From Curtobacterium sp. ZW137 (GTDB lineage: Bacteria; Actinomycetota; Actinomycetes; Actinomycetales; Microbacteriaceae): a stretch of DNA of 64,000 nucleotides. Made by a program: the position numbers and the translations under genes. The stretch spans positions 124,001 to 188,000 of the forward strand of contig NZ_RJKS01000002.1 in NCBI RefSeq assembly GCF_003762905.1, given 5' to 3'. Under the pieces are notes generated by a model. That model was not told where the DNA came from, did not search any database, and worked only from the letters and a program-made list of their open reading frames with translations. This document shows positions 45,124 through 53,754 of this stretch, one piece after another (within the stretch, counting starts at the first letter, position 1; the number at the start of each line of letters is the position of its first letter).

Positions 45124-46455
45124 TCACTGGTCCACTCGGACGGCGCGGGGCACGTCGACGCCCCCGCCGACGATCCACACCTGCACGGTCGTGACGTCGG
45201 CGGCCGCCGCCGTCCGCGCCGCCCGGTTCTCGACGGTCGTGGTCCCGAGGACGCCGCCCAGGTCGTCGTCCCCGTCCGTGTCGGTGTCGGTGTCGGTGTC
45301 GACGCCGTAGCCGACGCCGCTCACGTGCACCCGCACCGGGGCGTCGGCCGGCAGCAGGACCTCGGCTCCCCCGGCTCCGAGCCACAGGGTGACCCGCCCG
45401 CCCCCGTCGGCCTCGTCCAGCCCGCGCAGGTCGAGCGTCGGGCCACCGACGAGCATCGCGTAGTTCCGCTCGACGCCCTGCCCGACGTCGTCGACCCGCC
45501 AGGTCGTCCCACCGATCACCGTGACCTGCGTGCCTCCGGGCAGGATCCCGGTGACGACCAGCGCGACGACGCCGACGGTGGAGAAGAACCCGAGCCCGCC
45601 GCTCTCCCGTCCGCGGACGCCGGCGACGATCGTCGCGACGGCGAGCACGGCGACCGCGGCGGCGATGCCGAGCACGGCGATCGGCAGGTCCGTCTGCTGG
45701 GCCCAGACCGCGACCCCGGCACCGGCCACCAGGGCGATGCCGATGCTCACGGCGACGAACGGTGCGCCCGGCTGGCGCTCCGCACGCTCCGTGCGCCGCT
45801 CCGCCGCTCGCTCCCGCTCGGCCCGCACCCGTTCCTGGTGCTGACGGCTCCGGTCCGCCTCGGTGGCGGGCGCGGTCCACCGCCAGGAGGCACCGCTCGC
45901 GTCCGCCGGGGACGGCTCGTCGGCGCTGGTCCAGATGTCGCGTCGCGTGGCGGCTCCGGCGGTGTCCTGTCCGTCCGGTGGCCGTGGGCCACGACGGGCG
46001 AGCACCACGACGAGCCACACCGCGCCACCGACCAGGACGATCGTCCACGCGGTGCCGAGGGTCGCCGAGAGCCAGTCGGGCATGCCCCACGCCACCGGGA
46101 CGCCCTGCCACCAGATGCCCTGCACGGCCGGCACGAAGGTCAGCACCACGAGGACGCCGATCGCGACGACGGCGGGGTCGAACACCCCGCGGACCAGTCG
46201 CTCGGCGTGGATCCGTCCCTCGGTGTCGGGCAGGAGCGCCCAGCCCGCGGCGTAGGCGAGGAACACCGGTCCGCCGAGCAGCGCGACGACGATCGCGACG
46301 CCGCGCACGACGAGCGGGTCGAGCCCGGTGCGCTGGGCGACGGCGCCGCAGACGCCGGCGAGCCAGCGGTCGTCCGAGCGGACGACGTGGATGCCCCGGA
46401 TCCAGTCGAAGAAACGTGTCGCCGACGCGGGGCCGCCGGTCTCCTGCTGTGTCAT
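45124..46455 (-). CDS. PspC-domain membrane protein
   Basis: A 443-residue membrane protein. Residues about 15-75 are a PspC domain (GIHVVRSDDRWLAGVCGAVA, GWALLPDTEG), followed by several helices, a charged coiled stretch (ERVRAERERAAERRTERAER), more helices and a C-terminal beta-rich region with a DTDTDTDTDGDDD run from a 6-bp repeat. This is the layout of actinobacterial envelope-stress PspC proteins paired with a LiaS-like kinase. It is divergent from the PspC-kinase gene, which strongly suggests joint function. Confidence 0.85.
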   Translation of the reverse strand: MTQQETGGPASATRFFDWIRGIHVVRSDDRWLAGVCGAVAQRTGLDPLVVRGVAIVVALLGGPVFLAYAAGWALLPDTEGRIHAERLVRGVFDPAVVAIGVLVVLTFVPAVQGIWWQGVPVAWGMPDWLSATLGTAWTIVLVGGAVWLVVVLARRGPRPPDGQDTAGAATRRDIWTSADEPSPADASGASWRWTAPATEADRSRQHQERVRAERERAAERRTERAERQPGAPFVAVSIGIALVAGAGVAVWAQQTDLPIAVLGIAAAVAVLAVATIVAGVRGRESGGLGFFSTVGVVALVVTGILPGGTQVTVIGGTTWRVDDVGQGVERNYAMLVGGPTLDLRGLDEADGGGRVTLWLGAGGAEVLLPADAPVRVHVSGVGYGVDTDTDTDTDGDDDLGGVLGTTTVENRAARTAAAADVTTVQVWIVGGGVDVPRAVRVDQ

Positions 46456-46569
46456 GGGCACCAGCCTCGTGCCACCGGGACGTCGACGCCATCGGGGTTC
46501 GCCCTGATCGTCCCCTGATCCCTGCCCCGAGGACGACGGTCCCGGTGCCCGTGGTGCCAGGATTGCCCC

Positions 46570-47811
46570 ATGCCGACCGCCAGCATGTCCCGACCGGCCC
46601 TCCGGGTCGTCGGTGGCGTCTGCGCCGGGTTCGCCGCGCACACCGGGATCCCGGTCGGCACGGTGCGCCTGGCCACGGCCGTGCTCGCGGTGTGCGGCGG
46701 CGCGGGGGTCCTGCTCTACGCGTGGCTCTGGGCGACGACCCCGACGCAGGGACCGGCGACACCGACGGCCCGCACGGCGATGCTGACCGAGCCGGCGACG
46801 GCCGCTGATGCGCACCGACGACGGGCACCGGTGGTGGAGATCCTGCTCGGCGCCGCGCTCCTCGCCGCCGGTGGGGCGATGGTCGCTGCGCGGCTCGGCG
46901 TGGACGTGCCGCTGGAGTTCGTCGTGCCCGGGATCGTCGTCGCGACCGGTGCCGCGCTCGCCTGGCGGCAGCTCGACGCCCTCCGGGACGTCCGCTCGGC
47001 GGGGTCCTCCGCGGTCGTCGTCCGTGCCCTCGGCGCGCTCGTGCTCGTCGTGCTCGGCATCCTGCTCTTCTTCACCTCGAGCACGCACCCGAACGTGTGG
47101 ACGGTGCTCACGGCTGCCACCGCCGTCCTGCTCGGTGTCGCCGTGGTGGTCGCACCGTGGGTGGTCCGACTGGTCAGGGACCTCGCGGAGGAACGCGCGG
47201 GCCGCGTTCGCGAGGTCGAACGCGCCGAGATGGCCGCGCACCTGCACGACTCGGTGCTGCAGACACTGGCGCTCATCCAGCAGCGGGCCGAGCCGGGCTC
47301 CGACGCCGCCCGCCTCGCCAGGGCCCAGGAACGCGAGCTGCGCTCCTGGCTGTTCACGGATCAGGAGGAGCCGACGAGCGACCTCGGCGCGCAGCTCCGC
47401 GCGGTCGGCGCCGAGATCGAGACCGAGTACCCGGTGCGCGTCGAGGTGATCGCGATCGGGCCCGCCCGCGCAGACCTGCCGGACGGGCTCGTCGCCGCCG
47501 CGCGCGAAGCCGTGCTGAACGCCGCTCGGCACGCGGGCGGCACCGTGAGCGTGTACGCCGAGACGGCGGCCGACCGCGTCGAGGTCAGTGTCGGCGACCG
47601 CGGACCGGGGTTCGACGCGACGGCGATCCCGGAGGGCCGGTACGGCGTCCGTGAGTCGATCATCGGTCGGATGCGCCGGCTGGGCGGGACGGCGACCATC
47701 GGGCCGGGTCCTGGACGCACCGGGGCCGAGGTCCGGCTCACGCTGCCACTCCCCCACGGCGATGTGCGCGCCCACCCCGCCGAGGACCGTGCGACGAAGG
47801 AGACCCCGTGA
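46570..47811 (+). CDS. PspC-domain sensor histidine kinase (NarL/LiaS type)
   Basis: A 413-residue sensor kinase. Residues about 8-60 are a PspC domain (LRVVGGVCAGFAAHTGIPVG), then four membrane helices with hardly any extracellular loop. HLHDSVLQTLALIQQRA is the HisKA_3 phospho-acceptor site, and EAVLNAARHAGGTVSV and VGDRGPGF form the HATPase. Intramembrane sensing kinases of this type respond to membrane or envelope stress. The regulator gene overlaps its stop (GTGA). Confidence 0.9.
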   Translation: MPTASMSRPALRVVGGVCAGFAAHTGIPVGTVRLATAVLAVCGGAGVLLYAWLWATTPTQGPATPTARTAMLTEPATAADAHRRRAPVVEILLGAALLAAGGAMVAARLGVDVPLEFVVPGIVVATGAALAWRQLDALRDVRSAGSSAVVVRALGALVLVVLGILLFFTSSTHPNVWTVLTAATAVLLGVAVVVAPWVVRLVRDLAEERAGRVREVERAEMAAHLHDSVLQTLALIQQRAEPGSDAARLARAQERELRSWLFTDQEEPTSDLGAQLRAVGAEIETEYPVRVEVIAIGPARADLPDGLVAAAREAVLNAARHAGGTVSVYAETAADRVEVSVGDRGPGFDATAIPEGRYGVRESIIGRMRRLGGTATIGPGPGRTGAEVRLTLPLPHGDVRAHPAEDRATKETP

Positions 47812-48473
47812 CCGAGCACGCCAGCCCACTGACCGTCGCGATCGTCGACGACCACTCCATCTTCCGAGCCGGCGTGCGCGCCGGACTGCCACCGAGCCTC
47901 CAGGTCGTCGGTGAGGCCGCGACGGTCGACGAGGCGGTCGACCTCGTCGCCACGACCGCGCCGCGCGTCGTCCTCCTCGACGTCCACCTGCCCGGCGGAG
48001 CGGGCGGTGGCGGCGCCGAGGTGATCACGCGGTCCGCGCCGGGGCACCCGGACACCCGGTTCCTCGCCCTGAGCGTCTCCGACGCGGCCGAGGACGTCGT
48101 GCGGGTGATCCGAGCCGGAGCCCGCGGCTACATCACGAAGAGCTCCTCGAGCACCGACGTCGCCGAGGCGGTCCGCCGGATCGCCGAGGGGGACGCCGTG
48201 TTCTCGCCGCGGCTCGCCGGGTTCGTCCTCGACGCGTTCGGCGCGGTGAGCGGGGAGACCGCGCAGGTCGACTCCGAGCTCGACCGGTTGTCGGCGCGGG
48301 AACAGGAGGTGATGCGGCTGATCGCCCGCGGCTACGCGTACAAGGAGGTCGCCGGAGACCTGTTCATCTCCGTGAAGACCGTCGAGACGCACGTCTCGAA
48401 GGTCCTGCGGAAGCTCCAGCTGTCCAACCGCCACGAGCTGACGGCCTGGGCACTCCAGCGGAAGCTGCTCTGA
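47808..48473 (+). CDS. LuxR/NarL-family response regulator
   Basis: A 221-residue regulator. The receiver has the acidic pair in VAIVDDHSIF and phospho-acceptor Asp in VVLLDVHLPG. The HTH is LSAREQEVMRLIARGYAYKE, with VSVKTVETHV-type recognition (ISVKTVETHVSKVLRKLQLS). The GTG start with AAGGAG upstream overlaps the kinase stop. The DrrAB-like exporter, whose 3' end is only 3 bp away on the other strand, and the divergent PspC gene are candidate targets. Confidence 0.92.
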   Translation: MTEHASPLTVAIVDDHSIFRAGVRAGLPPSLQVVGEAATVDEAVDLVATTAPRVVLLDVHLPGGAGGGGAEVITRSAPGHPDTRFLALSVSDAAEDVVRVIRAGARGYITKSSSSTDVAEAVRRIAEGDAVFSPRLAGFVLDAFGAVSGETAQVDSELDRLSAREQEVMRLIARGYAYKEVAGDLFISVKTVETHVSKVLRKLQLSNRHELTAWALQRKLL

Positions 48474-48476
48474 GCA

Positions 48477-49325
48477 CTACTTCGAGCTGATCCGCGTGTA
48501 CTTGTTCACCGACCACGGCACGAAGACGACGAGCATCACCGCGATGCCGATGAGCACCGTCGTGATCGGGTGCTGCATCGTCCAGATGTCCGGCACGGGG
48601 GCCGATCCGACGTTGCCGAACAGCTGTCGAGCCGCCTGCACCAGGGAGGACACCGGGTTCCACTCGGCGAACACGCGGAGCACCAGCGGCAGCGTGTCGC
48701 TCGGCACGAACGCGTTCGAGATGAACGTCAGCGGGAACAGGATCATGAACGACGCGTTGTTGATCACCTCCGGTGTCTTCACGCTCATGCCGAGCAGCGC
48801 CATCACCCAGCTGAACGCGTAGCTGAAGAGCAGCAGCAGTGCGACGCCGGCGAGGAACTCCAGCGGCGACGAGTTCACGCGCCACCCGACCGCCACACCG
48901 GTGAGCATCATGATGACCATCGAGATCGTGTTGAGCACGAGGTCGCTGTTGGTCCGGCCGACGAGCACCGCGGACGAGGACATCGGCAGGGTGCGGAACC
49001 GGTCGATGAGCCCTTCCTTGAGGTCCTGCGCCATCGCGGAGCCGGAGAACGTGGCGCCGAAGACGACCGTCTGGGCGAAGATCCCCGCCATCAGGAACTG
49101 CGTGTAGTCGGTGCCCTCGACCGAGATCGCGCCGCCGTACACCTGGCTGAAGAGCAGGACGAACATGATCGGCTGCAGGACCGCGAACACGAGCATGTCC
49201 GGCGACCGCTTGAGCTTGATCAGGTTCCGCTTCGTGACGGTCCAGCCGTCCTCGAACCAGACGGCGACCGGTGAGGTGACGACGACGGGCAGCTGTCGGC
49301 CCGGCGCGGTGATCGTGGCGGTCAT
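48477..49325 (-). CDS. ABC exporter permease (DrrB type)
   Basis: A 282-residue six-helix ABC-2 permease. MLVFAVLQPIMFVLLFSQVY and TLPMSSSAVLVGRTNSDLVL are typical of the DrrB/ABC-2 group. With the ATPase upstream (ATGA overlap) it forms an exporter for a hydrophobic drug, antibiotic or lipid. It is convergent with the response regulator, with only 3 bp between and no visible terminator, so the transcripts may overlap. Confidence 0.9.
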   Translation of the reverse strand: MTATITAPGRQLPVVVTSPVAVWFEDGWTVTKRNLIKLKRSPDMLVFAVLQPIMFVLLFSQVYGGAISVEGTDYTQFLMAGIFAQTVVFGATFSGSAMAQDLKEGLIDRFRTLPMSSSAVLVGRTNSDLVLNTISMVIMMLTGVAVGWRVNSSPLEFLAGVALLLLFSYAFSWVMALLGMSVKTPEVINNASFMILFPLTFISNAFVPSDTLPLVLRVFAEWNPVSSLVQAARQLFGNVGSAPVPDIWTMQHPITTVLIGIAVMLVVFVPWSVNKYTRISSK

Positions 49326-50329
49326 CGTGCCGCCTCCTTCTGCTTCGACTGCTTCGCGGGGGCGGCGTCGCCGTCGTCTTCCGTCGCGGCGTGCCCGGTG
49401 AGCCGGAGGAACACGTCGTCGAGGGTCGGCCGGCGCATCCCGGCGTCGTGGAGGTCGATGCCCGCGTCGCCGAGGTCGGCGAGCACGCGCTGCAGCGCCG
49501 ACGGACCGGCGTCGACCGCGATGGCACGGGTGCGGCCGTCGCCGGAGATCTCCACCTCGCCGACGCCGTAGCGGCGGAGGACCGTCGTGGTGGCGTCGCC
49601 GTCGCTGTCGTCGACGAGCGTGACCACGACCCGGTGCCCGCCGACCTGGGCCTTGAGGTGGTCGGAGGTGCCCTCGGCGATCACCGTCCCGTCGTCGATC
49701 ACCGCGATGTCGTCGGCCAGCCGGTCGGCTTCCTCGAGGTACTGCGTGGTGAGCAGCACGGTCGCTCCCTCGGCGACGAGGTCCTCGATGATGCCCCACA
49801 GCGCCAAGCGGCTCCGCGGGTCGAGCCCGGTCGTCGGTTCGTCGAGGAAGAGCACGCTCGGGTTCATCACGAGCGCGCCCGCGAGGTCGATCCGTCGCCG
49901 CATGCCGCCGGAGAAGCCCTTCACGGGTCGGTCGCCGGCCTCGGACAGGTCGAACACGTCGATGAGTTCGCGGGCCCGCTGCCGGGAGGCCTTGCCACCG
50001 AGGTGGTAGAGCCGGCCGATCATCTCGAGGTTCTCGAACCCGGTGAGGTTCTCGTCGACCGCGGCGTACTGCCCCGAGACCCCGATCGAGCGCCGGGTGG
50101 CCTGCGGGTCCGCGACGACGTCGATCCCCGCGATGGAGGCCGAACCGCTGTCCGGCTTGATGAGCGTCGTGAGCACCTTGACCGTCGTGGTCTTGCCGGC
50201 CCCGTTCGGTCCGAGCAGCGCCTTCACGGTGCCCTGCGGCACCGAGAGGTCGAGTCCGGCGAGCGCGTGGACGGGTCCCGACTTCGATCGGTAGGTCTTG
50301 GTCAGCCCTGAGGCTTCGATGATGGCCAT
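49322..50329 (-). CDS. ABC exporter ATPase (DrrA type)
   Basis: A 335-residue ATPase of the daunorubicin-resistance DrrA family. Walker A GPNGAGKTT, Q-loop IGVSGQYAAVDENLTGFENL, signature VKGFSGGMRRRIDLAGAL and Walker B LFLDEPTTGLD are followed by the longer DrrA C-terminal region. It is coupled to the permease downstream. The ATG at 50329 is followed upstream by AT-richer sequence (CATGGAATGTATCAGTAG region, 50345-50363) that may hold its promoter. Confidence 0.93.
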   Translation of the reverse strand: MAIIEASGLTKTYRSKSGPVHALAGLDLSVPQGTVKALLGPNGAGKTTTVKVLTTLIKPDSGSASIAGIDVVADPQATRRSIGVSGQYAAVDENLTGFENLEMIGRLYHLGGKASRQRARELIDVFDLSEAGDRPVKGFSGGMRRRIDLAGALVMNPSVLFLDEPTTGLDPRSRLALWGIIEDLVAEGATVLLTTQYLEEADRLADDIAVIDDGTVIAEGTSDHLKAQVGGHRVVVTLVDDSDGDATTTVLRRYGVGEVEISGDGRTRAIAVDAGPSALQRVLADLGDAGIDLHDAGMRRPTLDDVFLRLTGHAATEDDGDAAPAKQSKQKEAAR

Positions 50330-50388
50330 GCCGCTCCCTTGTCGAACATGGAATGTATCAGTAGTCCGGTTCGGAGCAGACCGCGGGA

Positions 50389-51117
50389 TCAGACGTCGAA
50401 GCCGCCGCCGAAGTCACCACCGAAGTCGTCGAAACCACCACCGCCACCGCCGCCGCCGCCGAAGTCGGAACCGGAGCCGCTGTCGTCCCACGACGCGTTC
50501 TCGGCCCCAGTGTCCCCCGAACCACCGTCACTCGCATCCCCCGATGCGTCCGTACCGCCGTCGAAGGAGGACGGATCGGGCAGGAAGGCGCTCATCAGGG
50601 TCGACCCGATGACGTAGCCGGCCACGGTGCCGAGGATCGAGGCGCCGATCATGCTGCCGAACGACGGCCCCTGACGCTGCCCGAAGCCGCCGCCCATGCC
50701 ACCGTTCGTCCCGCCGTTCATCCCGCCGAGCGACCGTTCGATGAACCCGGGCTGGCGGATCTCCGAACGGGTCGCCGACTGCGCGAGCGAGCGGGCGTCG
50801 TCACCACGGGGCGCGTCACCGGGCGGCGCGGTGCGGGTGAACTCGTCGTAGACCATCCGGCGCTGCTCGGGGGTGAGTCGCTCGAAGGCCTCGGCGTGCA
50901 CTTCCTCGATGCGCTCGGGCGGGGCCGTCCGGAGCAGGTAGCGGTACCGGTCCACGGCCTGCTGGTCCTCGGGGCGAGCTCCGGCACCACCCCCGGCCGG
51001 CGCGGCGTCGTACGACTGCTGCCCGTACCGGTAGCCCTGCGGCTGCTGCGCGTTCCAGCCCTGCTGCTGTTGCTGCGATCGGTCTTCACGGCCGAGCAGA
51101 CGGTCGAGGAATCCCAT
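50389..51117 (-). CDS. Low-complexity cytoplasmic/membrane-associated protein, 242 aa
   Basis: It starts MGFLDRLLGREDRSQQQQQG, then a Gln/Gly/Tyr-rich segment, a helical block (about 60-140; AVDRYRYLLRTAPPERIEEV and LTPEQRRMVYDEFTR) and a Gly-Met-rich hydrophobic segment (SMIGASILGTVAGYVIGSTL). It ends in a Ser/Asp/Gly tail (GGGGGGGGGFDDFGGDFGGG). Similar stand-alone actinobacterial proteins exist, but I know no function. The N-terminal amphipathic helix could touch the membrane. The start is ATG at 51117 with AAGGAGC upstream. Confidence 0.75.
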   Translation of the reverse strand: MGFLDRLLGREDRSQQQQQGWNAQQPQGYRYGQQSYDAAPAGGGAGARPEDQQAVDRYRYLLRTAPPERIEEVHAEAFERLTPEQRRMVYDEFTRTAPPGDAPRGDDARSLAQSATRSEIRQPGFIERSLGGMNGGTNGGMGGGFGQRQGPSFGSMIGASILGTVAGYVIGSTLMSAFLPDPSSFDGGTDASGDASDGGSGDTGAENASWDDSGSGSDFGGGGGGGGGFDDFGGDFGGGFDV

Positions 51118-51251
51118 GGTGATGCTCCTTCGGGTGCGGGCACGATGTCCGTGGCTGCCACAGTAGGGTCGCCGATCGACGGGTGACTGAGTGCCCGCAC
51201 AGAGTTCGCCCCAGAACACGAGGGCCACGCCACGAGGAGGAGGATGCCACC

Positions 51252-51683
51252 ATGACCGCCGACGTCGAGGAGCTCCGTCGCCTGCGCCGTGCCCGCAGCC
51301 GGATGGACCGCGAGTACGCCGAACCGCTCGACGTCCCCGCGCTCGCCGCCGGGGCGTTCATGTCGACCGCGCACTTCAGCCGCCGCTTCCGCGACGCGTA
51401 CGGCGAGACCCCCTACGCGTACCTGATGACCCGACGGATCGAACGCGCCCAGGCACTCCTCCGCGCCGGGGACATGAGCGTCACCGACGTCTGCGTGGCC
51501 GTGGGCTGTACGAGTCTCGGGTCGTTCTCGTCCCGGTTCACGGAGCTCGTCGGCATGACGCCGACCGAGTACCGCGCCGCCGACCACTCCGACCTCGCCG
51601 GGGTGTGGAGCTGCCACGCGATGGTCGTCACCCGGCCGGTCCGAGCAGTTCTGGAGAAGCGCGCCGCCCCCGCCGGGACCTAG
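51252..51683 (+). CDS. AraC-family regulator (HTH domain only)
   Basis: A 143-residue protein that is essentially the AraC DNA-binding domain. DVPALAAGAFMSTAHFSRRF is the first HTH and MSVTDVCVAVGCTSLGSFSS the second, then RFTELVGMTPTEYR is the family signature. A strong ribosome-binding site (AGGAGGA) fixes the ATG at 51252. There is no sensory domain. It precedes the VOC gene by 10 bp, so the pair may form a small operon, a common AraC-glyoxalase arrangement. Confidence 0.9.
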   Translation: MTADVEELRRLRRARSRMDREYAEPLDVPALAAGAFMSTAHFSRRFRDAYGETPYAYLMTRRIERAQALLRAGDMSVTDVCVAVGCTSLGSFSSRFTELVGMTPTEYRAADHSDLAGVWSCHAMVVTRPVRAVLEKRAAPAGT

Positions 51684-51693
51684 TGTCGCTCGC

Positions 51694-52098
51694 ATGACGA
51701 TCCAGATCAGCGGCGTGCACGTGCTCGCCGACGACATCGACGCCGCCGTCGCCTTCTACCGCGACGCGATCGGCTTCTCCGTGCGCAACGAGGTCGAGAA
51801 CAGCGGGTTCCGCTGGGTGACCCTCGTGAGCGACACGCACCCGGACCTCGAGCTCGTGCTCTCCGAACCGCACGCCGGCCGGTCCCAGGCGGACGGCGAC
51901 GCGATCGCCGCGCTCCTGGCGAAGGGGGCGCTGTCGATGCTGCAGCTCCGCGTCACGGACCTCGACGCGGTCTTCGACCGGATCACGGCGAGCGCCGACG
52001 CCGAGGTGCTGCAGGAACCCACGGAGCAGTTCTGGGGTGTCCGCGACGCCGCGGTCCGCGACCCCGCGGGCAACATGGTCCGCATCGCCCAGGCCTGA
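51694..52098 (+). CDS. VOC-superfamily (glyoxalase-like) protein
   Basis: A 134-residue vicinal-oxygen-chelate protein: ISGVHVLADDIDAAVAFYRD, LVLSEPHAG and VRDPAGNMVRIAQA are the paired beta-alpha-beta modules with metal-site positions (His, Glu). It probably detoxifies or rearranges an electrophile; the substrate is unknown. It is probably co-transcribed with the AraC-type gene just before it. The ATG is at 51694. Confidence 0.88.
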   Translation: MTIQISGVHVLADDIDAAVAFYRDAIGFSVRNEVENSGFRWVTLVSDTHPDLELVLSEPHAGRSQADGDAIAALLAKGALSMLQLRVTDLDAVFDRITASADAEVLQEPTEQFWGVRDAAVRDPAGNMVRIAQA

Positions 52099-52099
52099 C

Positions 52100-52195
52100 C
52101 GCCCCGCCGCCGCAGCGGCCGGTCACCCGCCGCCGCAGCGCCCGGTCACCCGCGGCCGGTCATCCGCCGCCGCGGCGCCCGGTCACCCGCGCAGC
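52100..52195. repeat. CGCCGCCGCAGCGCCCGGTCACC tandem repeat
   Basis: Four imperfect units containing CGGTCACCCGC or CGGTCATCCGC fill the gap between the VOC gene and the convergent fusion gene. Self-complementary CCGG cores might help end transcription. Confidence 0.65.
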
Positions 52196-53754
52196 GCGTC
52201 CACCCACACGGCGTGCAGCTCGTCGGCCGCCCCGGGGTGCGCCACCAGGAACGGCACCCCGACCGGCGGGAACCCGTCGACCGGGCCGTCCGCCGTCATC
52301 ACGACGCCACCGGCCTCGTGCACGAGGAGCACCGCGGCCCCGTGGTCGACCGGGTCGAACGCCGACACGCATCCGCCGATCCCCCGGCCGGCCGCGACCT
52401 GCGCGATCGTGAGCGTCCCGGAGCCGAGCACCCGGAGCGTGCAGGAGCGGGCGGCGAGCGCGTCGAGGAACGTCCCGAAGCCCGGCCACGGCAGGTGCCC
52501 GTCGAGCTCGGTCCCGACGACGGCGCCGGCGAGCGGCCGCGGGGTGTCGTCGAGCCGGAGCTGCCGGTCGCGGATCGTGGCACCGCGTCCACGCCGTGCC
52601 TCGAGCACCTCGCCGCGCCACGGGTCCGCGACGACGCCGACGACCGGGTGCCCGCTCCGCGTGAGGCAGAGCGACATGCTGGTCCACGGGATGCCGTTCG
52701 CCAGGTTCGTCGTGCCGTCGACGGGGTCGAGGTACCACCGGTGCTTGTCCCCGGGCGCCGCGCCGTACTCCTCGCCGGTGAAGCCGTGCGTCGGGAACAC
52801 CGCGCGGACCCGGCCGCGGACGTGCTGTTCGACGAGCCGGTCGACGTCGGTGACCAGGTCCGCGACGTGCGCCTTCGTCGTCACGGAGCCGACGGGGTGC
52901 TCCCGTGTGAACGCGATCACCTCGTGCGCGATCCGGTGGGCGAGCGCCCGCGCGCGCGACGCCACCTCGGCCTCGGTCGGCTCGCGGACGGCGTCCGGCC
53001 ACCCGTCTCGTTCGGCCGCCTCGAGCGCGGCCCGCACCGGGCCGACGTCGTTCGTCGTGATCGAGTCGACGCCGAGCCGCGCCGCCCAGATCGCCGGCTC
53101 GACGTCGTCGACCGTCCACACGGACACCTGCAGGCCGAGGTCGTGCGCCGCCCGGACGGTGGCCGGGGTGAGGAACGCCACGTCGAGGTTCAGCGTCGCC
53201 GGCGCGAGCTCGTCCAGGTCCGCCGGCGTCGGCGGCTCGAGCGACTCCCACGCCAGCCACACGTCGGCCTCCGGCAGCACCGACCGGACCGCGACCATCG
53301 CCTCGGGCGCACCGCACCACGCCACCGACACGGCGCCGGCGAACGCGGCGACGGCGTTCGCCGCCACCAGCGCGTCCGCCGCCGAGGTCAGGTCGACGAG
53401 GAGCGTCGACCGGCATCCGTCCAGGCGCTCCAGCACGGCGTCGAGCCGCGGGATCCGGTCGAGGCCGTTCCCGAGCCGCGCCACGTCGCACCACGACACG
53501 TCCGCGATGCGCCGCGCGTCGCCCCACATCCGGCCGAGGGTCTCGTCGTGCAGGAGCACCGCGACCCCGTCGGCGGTGCGCCGGACGTCGACCTCGATCG
53601 CGTCGGCGCCGAGCGCCTCGGCGACCGCGACGGCGGGCAGCGTGTTCTCCCGGCGGACCCGCGGCGCACCGCGGTGCGCGACGAGCCGTGGCGGACGCAC
53701 GCCGGGCCTCCCGTCCGGGGTGACGGCGACCGCCTGCACGACCTCCGCGCTCAT
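52183..53754 (-). CDS. Fusion of glycerophosphodiester phosphodiesterase and inositol monophosphatase
   Basis: A 523-residue two-domain enzyme. Residues about 24-245 are GDPD: H27-R-G, E36-N-T, E54-x-D56 and H69-D are all present, so this half should hydrolyse glycerophosphodiesters to glycerol-3-phosphate and an alcohol. Residues about 265-515 are an IMPase-family phosphatase: GEEYG, LDPVDGTTNLANGIPW and FDPVDHGAAVLLVHEAGG are the Mg2+ sites. Together they could turn glycerophosphoinositol, via a phosphorylated intermediate, into free inositol. The gene is coupled (ATGA) to a binding-protein ABC importer. It has no signal peptide, so it acts inside the cell. Confidence 0.9.
   Translation of the reverse strand: MSAEVVQAVAVTPDGRPGVRPPRLVAHRGAPRVRRENTLPAVAVAEALGADAIEVDVRRTADGVAVLLHDETLGRMWGDARRIADVSWCDVARLGNGLDRIPRLDAVLERLDGCRSTLLVDLTSAADALVAANAVAAFAGAVSVAWCGAPEAMVAVRSVLPEADVWLAWESLEPPTPADLDELAPATLNLDVAFLTPATVRAAHDLGLQVSVWTVDDVEPAIWAARLGVDSITTNDVGPVRAALEAAERDGWPDAVREPTEAEVASRARALAHRIAHEVIAFTREHPVGSVTTKAHVADLVTDVDRLVEQHVRGRVRAVFPTHGFTGEEYGAAPGDKHRWYLDPVDGTTNLANGIPWTSMSLCLTRSGHPVVGVVADPWRGEVLEARRGRGATIRDRQLRLDDTPRPLAGAVVGTELDGHLPWPGFGTFLDALAARSCTLRVLGSGTLTIAQVAAGRGIGGCVSAFDPVDHGAAVLLVHEAGGVVMTADGPVDGFPPVGVPFLVAHPGAADELHAVWVDALRG

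Noticed and set aside
49322-50329. Antibiotic biosynthesis cluster suggested by DrrAB-like genes
   Set aside because: No polyketide, peptide or terpene synthase genes are nearby; the neighbours are an envelope-stress regulator system and unknown proteins.
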